This document shows positions 1 through 8,990 of a DNA stretch of 64,000 bases, piece after piece. Under the pieces are notes generated by a model, which was not told where the DNA came from, did no database searches, and was given only the letters and a program-made list of their open reading frames with translations. Positions within the stretch are counted from its first letter, which is position 1. Each line of letters begins with the position of its first letter. Source of the DNA: Dastarcus helophoroides (Eukaryota; Arthropoda; Insecta; Coleoptera; Bothrideridae); the NCBI GenBank assembly GCA_028583605.1, contig CM053331.1, forward strand, positions 40,243,283-40,307,282, in the 5' to 3' direction. The translations under genes and the position numbers were made by a program.

Positions 1-1745
1 TAGGTTGCTCCTAGAGAATTAAGGTTAATTTCTAAGTAATCTAGCCTGATTTCTAAAGAATCTGACTTGGACATTCTTAGCTTAAATCCTAGAAAATTCA
101 ACATGATGTCTAAATAAGTTCTCAAACTACAGAATCTAGGTTGATTTTTAAGAAATCTAGGTTAATTCTTAAACAATCTAGGTTGTTTTTTAAAGAATGT
201 CGGTAGATTTCTAAAGAATCTAGGTTGATTCCTACACAATCTAGGCTGTTTTTTAAAGAATCTGAGTTGATTTCTTAAAAATCTAGGTTGATTTCTCAAT
301 AAGCTGGGTTGATTTCTAAAGAATCCTCTTAAACATTTTTAATTTAATTCCTAGAAAATTCAACTCGATGTCTGAATAAGCTTTAAAAGTACAGAATCTA
401 GGTTCATTTCTTAAGAATCTAGGTTGATTTCTAAAGAATCTAGGTTGCTCCTAGAGAATTAAGGTTGATTTCTAAGTAATCTAGGCTGATTTCTAAAGAA
501 TCTGACTTGGACATTCTTAGCTTAAATCCTAGAAAATCCAACACGATGTCTAAATAAGTTCTCAAACTACAGAATCTAGGTTGATTCCCAAAAATTCTAG
601 GTTGATTTTTAAAGAAAATCTAGGTTAATTCTTAAACAATCTAGGTTCTTTTTTAAAGAATCTAGGTAGATTTCTAAAGAATCTAGGTAGATTTCTAAAG
701 AATCTAGGTTGATTTCTAAACAATCTAGGCTGTTTTTTAAAGAATCTGGGTTGATTTCTTAAGAATCTAGGTTGATTTCTCAATAAGTTGGGTTGATTTC
801 TAAAGAATCCTCTTAAACATTTTTAATTTAATTCCTAGAAAATCCAACTCGATGTCTAAATGAGTTTTTAAAGTACAGAATCTAGGTTCATTTCTTAAGA
901 ATCTAGGTTAATATCTAAAGAATCTAGGTTGCTCCTAGAGAATTAAGGTTAATTTCTAAGTAATCTAGGCTGATTTCTAAAGAATCTGACTTGGACATTC
1001 TTAGCTTAAATCCTGGAAAATCCAACACGATGTCTAAATAAGTTCCCAAACTACAACATCTAGGTTGATTTTCAAAGAATCTAGGTTGATTCTTAAAAAA
1101 TCTAGGTTGATTCTTAAACAATCCAGCTTGTTTTTTAAAGAATCGATTTCTAAAGAATCTATGTTGACTCTTAAAAAATCTAGGCTGTTTTTAAAGAATC
1201 TAGGTTGATTTTTAAATAACCTGGGTTGATTTCTAAAGAATCCTTTTAAAAATTGTTAAGTTAATTCCTATAAAATCCAACTCGATATCTGAATAAGTTT
1301 TTAAAGTAAATAATCTAGGTTAATTCCTTAAGAATCTAGGTTGAGTTCTAAGGAATCTAGGTTGATTTTAAAGAATATAGGTTGATTTCTAAGTAATCTA
1401 TGTTAATTTCTAAAGAATCTGACATTTTTAACTTAAATCATAGAATATCCAACACGATGTTTGAATAAGTTCTCAAACTGCAGATTGCAGGTTGATTCCC
1501 AAAGAATCTAGGATGATTTATAAAGAATCTAGGTTGATTCTTAAAGAATCTAGACTGATTCTTAAAGAGTTTGTTATTCTCAAAGAATCTAGGTTGATTT
1601 CCAAATAATCTGTATTAATTTTTGAAGAATCAGGTTGATTCCTGAAGAATCTAGATTGATTTCCAAATAATCTGGATTAATTTTTGAAGAATCAGGTTGA
1701 TTCCTAAAGAATCTAGGTTGATTTCTAAAGAATCCTCTTAAACAT
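1..1745. repeat. 21-bp minisatellite array A with higher-order units
   Basis: Tandem array of a 21-22 bp unit whose core reads ttgatttctaaagaatc, followed by tagg. Runs of close matches alternate with a diverged module of about 84 bp (four units) that contains gacttggacattcttag and ctcaaactacagaatctagg-like text. A marker phrase (taggttgctcctagagaatt) starts at 1, 441 and 925, so larger units of 440 and 484 bp exist; the longer one differs by about two extra 21-bp units. Because 21 is a multiple of three, short open frames appear on both strands (for example 924-1121 and 1589-1780 on the minus strand, rich in SLEINLDS-like heptads); I read these as artefacts, not genes. The array starts outside the window. 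Confidence 0.93.
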
Positions 1746-2597
1746 TTTTGGTACTCACTACTTCTAGCGATTTGCGCCATCTATTGTCGTTTGAGCTAAC
1801 ATGATTTGGCGTATTGGACGATCATCGCCTATAACGGATTTTTGTGGGATTCATCATTTTTAGATATTTGACGTTATATCTTTCGTTTATCCGATACTTT
1901 GATCGATTTAAACTTTAATGCAGATTACGTCGATGCATCTTTTAATAAACTTTTTGAATTTGTACGCTTAAAAATGCCACTTCTGCTGGCGAAATAAGTA
2001 TCGCGTAATTATTTAATTGCCGATTTAGTAAAAGGGTAAAACCTTCTATGGATTTAATCACAAGCCACAGTGTTTAGTTCAGTGCTTTAGTGAATATGAT
2101 TACTAGGTATTCATCCGTGGGGTGACTGGCGTTCTCTTATTATTTTCAGACCCCGAAGGCGTTTTTGAAGGTAGCCTTAGAGCTCTCTTGAATGCCGTAC
2201 TTTTTTCCATGATCTTTTTGTTTTAATTTGTTGGCTTCCCCGCAAGTTCCTTAATTTTAAACTTTTAATTAAAAATTCAAATTTTTTAAAAATAATTTTG
2301 AGTTTTATCTTCTAGATTTACCTAGTTATTAGATAGAAATTTCTACCATATCAAATTCACCTAGTTTTCCTTTTCCCAATTTTCAATTTTTTCTTATAAT
2401 TACGAGCATGGTTTTTCATCAATTTTAATTTATGTAACCGTAGAAGCTTTCGTAATTATATTAAATTAGAACTCGAATTTTTTTCTAAAATTTCGAGTTT
2501 AATTTCAGGTCTGTGGGAGTTTTTTCAACTTTACGTGTTTTATTTTAATTCTTGTTTAAAAGTTTTGTTGATTTTCTCACTATTTCTCTCCAAAATT
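1746..2597. other. single-copy AT-rich intergenic or intronic DNA
   Basis: No tandem structure, no convincing open frame and no recognisable RNA. The first 500 bp have a more balanced base composition than the flanking arrays, then the sequence becomes T-rich from about 2230. It starts abruptly at the edge of the 21-bp array, next to a gcgccatcta motif. I cannot assign a function. Confidence 0.6.
1774..1783 (-). promoter_or_regulatory. CTCF-like core motif at array edge
   Basis: The plus strand reads gcgccatcta, so the minus strand reads TAGATGGCGC, which matches the core of the animal CTCF motif as I remember it. It lies about 30 bp beyond the last 21-bp repeat unit. A ten-base match can occur by chance and the same string is found in some transposon ends, so this is only a candidate insulator site. 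Confidence 0.2.
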
Positions 2598-2800
2598 CAT
2601 AACTATTAAACTTTATTAACAATTTAAAACCAACAGATATTAAAAATTCTACAATGTTTCGATAAATGTTTGCTAACACCGGACCAGATTTCGCATTACT
2701 GCATCATCGAGGGTTATACCAGAAATTTGAAATATTTATCGAAACATTGTGGAATTTTTAATATCCCTTGATTTTTAATCGTTAATTAAGTTTAATAAAT
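2598..2800 (-). mobile_element. internally deleted MITE, family M1 (inverted copy)
   Basis: Long imperfect terminal inverted repeats: the left end begins cataactattaaactttatt and the right end finishes with its approximate complement near agtttaataaat. The inner arms (2637-2670 and 2731-2764) differ by a single base over about 32 bp. A second copy lies at 38351-38749. Read on the minus strand, the central part here (tggtataaccctcgatgatg, then aaatctggtccggtgttagc) matches the right-hand interior of that copy, so this is the same family in the opposite orientation, shortened from about 400 to about 200 bp by an internal deletion. No coding capacity, so it would depend on a transposase in trans. 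The target duplication is not clear. Confidence 0.75.
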
Positions 2801-3343
2801 ATAATAATAAAATAATAGTGAATATTGAAGAATTACACAAAGTAAGGGTTGGAAATGTCAGTTTCTCTCTAAACTCAAAATTGTCAATCTCAAAAACTTT
2901 TTTGTCCACAACTCTCAAACTTTTGTTCTAAATTTCGACTTTTTTTCTCAAACTTTTCAGTTTAAACTTATTTTTTCCTAGTTTTGAATTTGAATCAAAA
3001 ATCGAAACATTTTGTAGAATCTCTGATTCGTTTTTTTACGTTAATCTTGAAATTTCGAAATGTAACAAAACTTCGAAGTTTTTCAGGAGAGTTTTTCCCA
3101 AAATTTGATTTTGTTTTAAACATTTTTTTTCAAAAATTACAACTTATCCTTGTTTAAGGAGGCGGTTCATCGCCACTTATCCTTGTTTGTTTCCGCATCC
3201 TACTCGCAGTGCTTTAAACGCATAATGGGGTTACCGTTTGCGAGTGGATTAAACTTAAAAAAAAAACGGTAGGTCAGTTTGACCGAATTTATTTTCAAAT
3301 ATTTCCAATATTGGTTAACTAGTGTGGGTTTGAACTATTAAAA
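2801..3343. other. AT-rich non-coding DNA
   Basis: Poly-T and poly-A rich sequence with no frame of note. A short direct repeat (acttatccttgttt) occurs at about 3142 and 3175 around a gc-rich spacer. Composition resembles the interior of the hAT-like elements further on, but I see no matching termini here. Confidence 0.55.
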
Positions 3344-3450
3344 AATTGAAATACAGAACTTGTCCCCTGAAACCAAGAAAGATTAAAAAACACAACAAAG
3401 GTTGCTCCAACGCGTTTCGACAGCCAAACTGTCATCTTCAGAGAGAAACT
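3344..3450. mobile_element. dispersed repeat E1, copy with hammerhead-like end
   Basis: Begins attgaaatacagaacttgtc, continues through ccctgaaaccaagaaagatt, aaaaaacacaacaaaggttg and ctccaacgcgtttcgacagc, and ends near tcttcagagagaaactc. The same string recurs at 11852-11968, 19965-20215, 24891-24951 (degenerate), in every monomer of the 42.3-50.2 kb satellite, and at 51712-51812, so this is an interspersed repeat and not local sequence. The far end (minus strand CTGAAGATGACAG, then CTGTCGAAAC) resembles a hammerhead ribozyme core as found in Penelope-like elements and retrozymes. It may be a terminal fragment of such an element; I see no reverse transcriptase. Confidence 0.7.
3408..3441 (-). 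ncRNA. hammerhead-ribozyme-like motif in E1 (probably inactive)
   Basis: On the minus strand CTGAAGA fits the core CUGANGA, GACAG and CTGTC can form a five-base stem II around TTTGG, and GAAAC fits the second core strand. Stem III would be formed by the self-complementary ACGCGT followed by T, so the cleavage triplet would be GTT. The stem is too short to fold well as a monomer, and I do not see a good stem I. The preserved order of core blocks is suggestive, but activity is doubtful. Confidence 0.25.
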
Positions 3451-3990
3451 CAAAGAGAAAAATCGAACTATTAGACTATATATTTCCTGTTTTTAAGTTT
3501 TCACTTCTATCGGCAGTCTCCAAGACCACAATTCAGCTTAATAGTAATGAGGCGTTCTTCGCAGTTGACCGCCCGTATTCGTTGCAAAATATGGTGGAAT
3601 CACAGCCAAAGCGAATTTAAATATCGGGCATTAATTTAGTCATTAATCAAAGTCACCAATGCAAATACGTCATGGGGGATGCCACGTGCATCGTTTGTGA
3701 TTAAACGGCCCCAAATAGAAAACCGATACCACGTCCAATATGTTGTATCGAATCGCTATTTCTTTGATGGACGTAAAACAGTCGCATATTGGATTTTGAT
3801 TTTGTATTAAACTGTCCAAAGTTTCATAAAATTACAGCTTACACGTCAACAAATCGAAGAAAGTGATGAATTTGTACATGTTTCCTGATGATAGGCTTGT
3901 TTCAAAACAAAAATGAAAACTAAAATCATTTTTGCACCGCCTCATAGAAGTATACTCGCTTCACAAATTTTTGAGTAGCAAAAATTTATA
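3451..3990. other. single-copy DNA, no gene recognised
   Basis: Non-repetitive, moderately balanced composition. A 72-codon plus-strand frame (3402-3620) starts inside E1 and has no recognisable domain, so I do not call it a gene. The segment ends where the 20-bp gcagttctcatt array begins. Confidence 0.5.
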
Positions 3991-5845
3991 ATTATGACAG
4001 CAGGAGAAGTTCTCATTTAAAGAGAGCAGTTCCCATTGTAAGAGAGCAGTTCTTATTGCTAGAGATCGGTTCCAGTTGTCAAAGAGAAGCGTTCAGTGTA
4101 AGTAGGCATTTCTTGTGAGAGGACACTATTGTGAGACTGCAGCTCTCGACAGTGCAGCTCTCGAGAGTGCAGCTCTTGAGAGTGTAGCTCTCTAAGATAG
4201 TGCAGCTCTTGAAAGTGTAGCTCTCTAAGAGAAAATTTTGTATTGTAAGAAGGTAGTTCGCATTTTCAGAGACATTTCTCGTTGTGTGAATCCAGTTCTC
4301 ATTTATAAGAAATCAGATCTCATTTTATAAGAGCATCGTTGTAAGAAAGCATTTCTCATTGATAAAAACTAGTTCTAATCATGATACAAAAATATTATTA
4401 ATTAGTATTATTAATAGTTTATTTGTATCATGAGTTCCAATTGTAAAACCAGCTTTCTGTTTTGGGAAGGTAGTTTATGCGAGAGAACACTTTTCATTGT
4501 GAGAGTGCAGCACTTATTCTAACAGAGAATTTCGTATCAGGAGAAGACAGTTCGCATTGTGGGAGACAGTCACTCATTGTGTGAATCCAATTCTTCTTCA
4601 TAAGAGAGCAGATCTCATTTTATGAGAGCAGTGTTGTAAGAAAGGAGTTCTCATTGATAAAGAGTAGTGCCAATTGTAAAAGCAGCTTTCACTATAAGAA
4701 GGAGCAATTTTTGCGAGAGGAGACTCTCATTGTGTTGGTGTATCATTCTAATAAAGAATTTTTTATTTGGAGTTCTCATTTTTATGGGCAGTTCTCAGTA
4801 AGCGGTTCTCAGTTTGGGAGATCAGTTCTTATTTTAGGCTAGCAGTTCTCATTGAGTGAATGTAGTTCTGATTATAGCAGAGAATTTCATATCGTGAGCG
4901 GACAATTCTCATTATAAGAGAGCAGTTCTTATTTTAAGAGAGCAGTTTTATTTTAGAAGAGCAGTTCTTATTTTAGGAGAGCAGTTCTCATTTTAAAAAA
5001 ACAGTTCTCATTTTCGGATACGAGTTCTCATTTTAGGATAGGAGTTCTTATTTGAGGCTAGCAGTTCTCATTTTAGGGAAGCAGTTCTCATTTTCGAAAA
5101 AAGTTCTCATTTTAGGATAGCTGTCCTCATTTTAGGATAGCAGTAATTATTTTAGGCTAGCAGTTCTCATTTTAGGATATCAATTCTCATTTTGGGAGAG
5201 CAGTTTTATTCTAGGGGAGCAGTTCTCATTTTGGAAAAACAGTTCTCATGTTAGGATACCAGTTCTTATTTTAGAATAGCAGTTCCTATTTGAGACTAGC
5301 AGTTCTCATTTTAGGAGAGCAGTTTTATTTTAGGGAAGCAGTTCTCATTTTGAGAAAACAGTTCTCATGTTAGGATACCAGTTCTCATTTTAGAATAGCA
5401 GTTCTTATTTGAGACTAGAAGTTCTCATTTTAGGAGAACAGTTCTCATTTTGGGAAAGAAGTTCTCATTTAAGGATAGCTGATCTCATTTTAGGATAGCA
5501 GTTCTTATTTTAGCCTAGCAGTTCTCATTTTAGGATAGCAGAACTCATTTTAGGAGAGCAGTTCTCATTTTAGGAAAGAAGTTCTCATTTAAGGATAGCT
5601 GATCTCATTTTAGCAGTTCTTATTTTAGCCTAGCAGTTCTCATTTTAGGATAGCAAAACTCATTTTAGGAGAGCAGTTCTCATTTTGGGAAAGAAGTTCT
5701 CACTTAAGGATAGCTGATCTCATTTTAGCAGTTCTTATTTTAGCCTAGCAGTTCTCATTTTAGGATAGCAGAACTCATTTTAGGAGAGCAGTTCTCATTT
5801 TAGGGGAACAGTTCTCATTTTGGAAAAACACTTCTCATTGGTAGT
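3991..5845. repeat. 20-bp minisatellite (gagcagttctcattttag)
   Basis: Tandem units of about 20 bp, core agcagttctcattttaggag, well preserved from about 4890 to 5830 and degenerate before. Larger periods are visible: a roughly 295-bp repeat (the gtgtgaatcc phrase at 4284 and 4579) and, near the end, blocks of about 115-120 bp beginning aagttctcatttaaggatag at 5459 and 5579, with a variant at 5694. An early variant at about 4135-4240 has units based on gtgcagctctcgagagtg. The family is unrelated to the 21-bp arrays on either side. No coding potential. Confidence 0.93.
4380..4432. repeat. 53-bp foldback inside the 20-bp array
   Basis: Perfect 11-bp inverted ends, catgatacaaa and tttgtatcatg, enclose a short AT-only core made of tattaattag-like text. 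It interrupts the repeat frame between two copies of the 295-bp higher-order unit, so it looks like a small inserted palindrome. Confidence 0.6.
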
Positions 5846-6400
5846 GACTAGTTCAAGGCGATCAATCGCCAACGAGAATTGTTTGACAAATTTTAGTTTC
5901 TTAGTGTGAACAAAGAATCCAAAGAAGTTTTAATCTCGAGCAAATATTTAGTTAGGGAAATAGAATCTGGTACATAATTTTGCCTGCAATCTATGTCATT
6001 GGAATACGTTGAGTTTCCCTGAAACAGATTTCCATTGCAGACCAGACGAACCTAATTCTACTGCAGAAATGTGTAATACTGCAGTTTTATGTTTAGTGTA
6101 TTTTGGCTCCAGTGGCTCTCTACTTGTAATAAACCAAGAAACGCAAGCGATGAAAAATTTACGTCCCCGAAATTTATGCCGCTTGAAAGAGCCATCAAAC
6201 TTAAAGAATACTTTATCAAAAAGCGCCAGCCTCGGAACTGGGGCATACGCCTTCCATATTTGTATATTTAAAGCCGCCTCTCTTGCATTATTAACCGTCA
6301 AATTACGAATTGATACACCAGGAAATCGATACGGTAGATAAAGCGAGGAAGCGTTCGCACCTGACGGCGTCGGCGAATTTTTTCAAACTTTCCGACTCCC
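5846..6400. other. single-copy segment open in both directions, unassigned
   Basis: Non-repetitive DNA. A plus-strand frame with ATG is open for 110 codons (6009-6341). The opposite strand is open for about 126 codons (roughly 6003-6381), from after a stop to a TAA near 6001, with no ATG near its start. I recognise neither protein; the minus-strand reading contains FDGSFKRHKFRGRKFF and the plus-strand reading contains NLRPRNLCRLKEPSNL. One could be a coding exon or a decayed transposon fragment, but there is no clear splice signal pair, so no gene is called. Overlapping open frames on both strands of this length can arise by chance where stop-rich AT runs are absent. Confidence 0.3.
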
Positions 6401-6478
6401 GAAGTACTTTTAAAACGGGGTGCATGTCTCCGTCTACCCCTATCTGATCAAAATTCAGGGTATAAAGTTGGAATTGGC

Positions 6479-6490
6479 CATATATAAAAT
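6479..6490 (+). promoter_or_regulatory. TATA-like box upstream of candidate first exon
   Basis: The sequence catatataaaatatc sits just upstream of a GC- and CpG-rich stretch (6505-6655) that stands out from the AT-rich surroundings. A second tataaag lies at about 6461. In an AT-rich genome TATA strings are common, so this rests on its position before the candidate exon. Confidence 0.2.
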
Positions 6491-6509
6491 ATCTATAACT
6501 TCCGACGTC

Positions 6510-6833
6510 GTAGTGGGGTTGTCTTCGACACGGGCGTACGGGCAGGCGCGCCGCCGACAGTCACGACTTGGAGGTCCTCCAAGAAGGTGTACATCGGCGT
6601 GTGCCGGAGCTTTAAGCACGCGCTTTCATTTTGACAGTTCCGGAAGCGGCGGAAGCTAAACGATGCCATTGATTGATAATAAGTTGTGAATGATTTTATT
6701 GTATGAGTAGGAAACTGAAAGAGCGAGTCGATGTTTTTCTAACTGAAATCGATAGTTTTGTGTGAAAGTTTCAGTGTTATCCTTGTGTTGCGTGTTGATT
6801 TTTGTTGGTGTGTTCAAGGATTATGCAGTGGGG
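6510..6833 (+). other. candidate 5' exon with splice donor
   Basis: A CpG-rich stretch (gcgcgccgccgacagtcacg near 6547) runs into an AT-rich leader and an ATG at 6823 with A at -3. After ATG CAG TGG GG comes GTGAGT (6834-6839), a strong match to the metazoan 5' splice donor. This would be a 5' UTR plus about 3.7 codons, with the rest of the protein far downstream. The open frame over the CpG-rich part (6420-6659) looks like a compositional accident. If real, the downstream 57 kb of repeats would lie within or begin a giant intron on the sense strand. No transcript evidence is available and the acceptor exon is not in view. Confidence 0.3.
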
Positions 6834-6839
6834 GTGAGT

Positions 6840-7030
6840 TTTACTATTTTGTGTTTTTGATCGATTTTTCCACGAATTATTATTGAGTTAAGCGTACCTT
6901 ACAAAATGAAACTTTTTAGGCACGCACACTTTTAAAAATTAAGGACCTAAGGACCTGTCGTCCGAATGAAGTTGTGTGATTTAAATTCGATTTCCCTGTA
7001 ATTTATTTAGGTATTTGAAACATCACATAA
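6840..7030. other. single-copy spacer before repeat array
   Basis: AT-rich, non-repetitive, with no open frame or RNA signal. It leads into degenerate cctaaagaatccaactt units from about 7040. Confidence 0.5.
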
Positions 7031-8990
7031 GTAACCCAAACTTATTTTCCTAAAGAATATAACACATTTCCAGAAGAATCTAACTTGTTTCCTGTATAAA
7101 GGATTTCACTTATTTCCTAAAATATCCCACTTGGTTTCTAAAGATTACACGTGGTTCCTACAGAATCCAAGTTGGTTACAACAGAATGCAAGTTGGTTCC
7201 TAAAAAATCCAACTTGCTTGCTAAAAAAGTCAACTAGATTCCTAAAGAAATCAACTTGGTTTCTAAGGAATCTGATGTGGTTGCTGAGAAGTTGAATTTC
7301 TAACAAACCCTACCATATTCCTAAAGAATCCATCTTTACTTCTAAGAATTCCAACTTAATTTGTAAAGAATTCGATGCCGCTATTAGAGAATCCAAGTTG
7401 ATGCCTAAAGAATTTAGGGCGATTCTTGAATAATCTAGGTTGATTTCTAGAGATTCTAAAGTGTCTAACTTAATTTCAGGAAAATTCAACTCGGTGACTC
7501 TCACAGTTTCTGCAGAATACAAGATGATTTTTAAGAATCCAACTTGCTTCCTAAATAAGCCAATTTCATTCCTGAAGAAATCAACATGGCTTCTAGGGAA
7601 TCTAATGTGGTTTCTGTTAAGCAGAATTTCTAAGAAATCCGACCATATTCCCAAAAAATCCAACTTGAGTTCCAAGGATTTTAACTTAGCTTGTAAAGAA
7701 TCCGATGCTATTATTAGAGAATCCAAGTTGACTCCTAGAGAATTTAGGGGATTCTTGAATAATCTAGGTTGATTTCTAAAGATTCTAAGTCAATTTATAA
7801 AGTGCCTAGCTTAATTTCTGAAAAATCCAACTCCATCACTCTCACAGTTCCTGTAGAATTCAAGTTGATGTCTAAGAATTCAACTTGCTTCCTAAAAAAA
7901 CCAATTTCATTCCTGAAGAAATCAACATGACCTTTAGGGAATCTAATGTGGTTTCTGTAAAGCAGAATTATAAGAAATCCGACCATATTCCTAAAAATTT
8001 CAACTTGAGTTCCAAGGATTTCGACTTAGTTTGTAAAGAATCCGATGCTGTTGTTGGAGAATCCAAGTTGACTTCTAGAGAATTTAGAAATTCTTGAATA
8101 ATCTAGGTTGATTTCTAAAAATTCTAAGTTAGTTTCTAAAGTGCCTAGCTTAATTTCTGAAAAATCCAACTCTATGATTCTCACAGTAGTTCCTGCAGAA
8201 TTCAAGTTGATGTCTAAGAATCCAACAAAAGCCAATTTCATTCCTGAAGTAATCGACATGGCTTCTAAGGAATCTAATCTGATTTCTGAAAAGCAGGATT
8301 TCTAAGAGACCTGATCATATTCCTAGAAAATTCAACTTGAGTTCTAAGGATTTCAAGTTGATTTCTAAGAATCCAACATGCTTCCTACAAAAGCTAATTT
8401 CATTTCTGAAGAAATCAAAGTGACTTCTAAGGAATGTAATCTGATTTCTGAAAAGCAGAATTTCTGAGAGACCTGATCATATTCCTAGAAAATCCAACTT
8501 GAGTTCTAAGGATTTCAATTTGGTTCATAAAAATCCTATGCCCCTTTTAGAGAATCCAAGTTGATAACTAAAGAATTTAAGATGATTTTTAAATAATTTA
8601 GGTTGATTTCTAAAGATTCTAGGTCAATTTCTAACTTAATTTCTGAAAAATCCAATTCAATGATTCGCACAGTTCTAAAGAATTCAAGTTAATTTCTAAA
8701 GTAGCCAATTTGCTTCCTAAAAAATCTAACTTGATTCCTCAAGAAATCAGCCTAATTTCTAATGGATCTGATGCCTAAAAACTGGATTTTTAAGAAAACC
8801 GATCATATTTCTAAACAATTTAATTTGAGTTCTAAGGATTTCAACTAAGTTTCTAAAGAATGCGATGTCGTCATTAGAGAATTTAAATTGATTCCTAAAT
8901 ATTCTGGATCGATTGCTAAAGAATCTAGGTCGATTCCCAAATAATCTAAATTGATTCCTAAAGAATCTAAGTTGATTCTTAAAAAATCTA
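7031..8990. repeat. degenerate 21-bp array with ~340-bp higher-order unit
   Basis: Built from diverged units of the form cctaaagaatccaacttg, organised into a larger repeat. The phrase ccgaccatattcc (or its variant) marks copies near 7307, 7639, 7979, 8299, 8469 and 8806: three full periods of about 320-340 bp (near 16 units of 21 bp), then a copy shortened to about 170 bp, then about 337. Open frames such as 7310-7726 minus (138 codons) and 7440-7772 plus overlap on opposite strands and follow the repeat, so they are artefacts. The core is related to arrays at 1-1745 and 8991-11480, and this part looks older. Confidence 0.88.

Noticed and set aside
3344..3450. E1 as a long terminal repeat of a retrotransposon
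   Set aside because: No TG...CA ends, no paired copy at suitable distance, no primer-binding site or polyprotein nearby.
6420..6659. 79-codon frame over the CpG-rich block
   Set aside because: High GC removes stop codons by chance; the text is R, S and G-rich without a known motif. The splice-donor exon reading is the better idea, and it does not use this frame.
7310..7772. 138-codon minus-strand and 110-codon plus-strand frames overlapping
   Set aside because: Both follow the 21-bp repeat and recur at the higher-order period; open on both strands for the same trivial reason.
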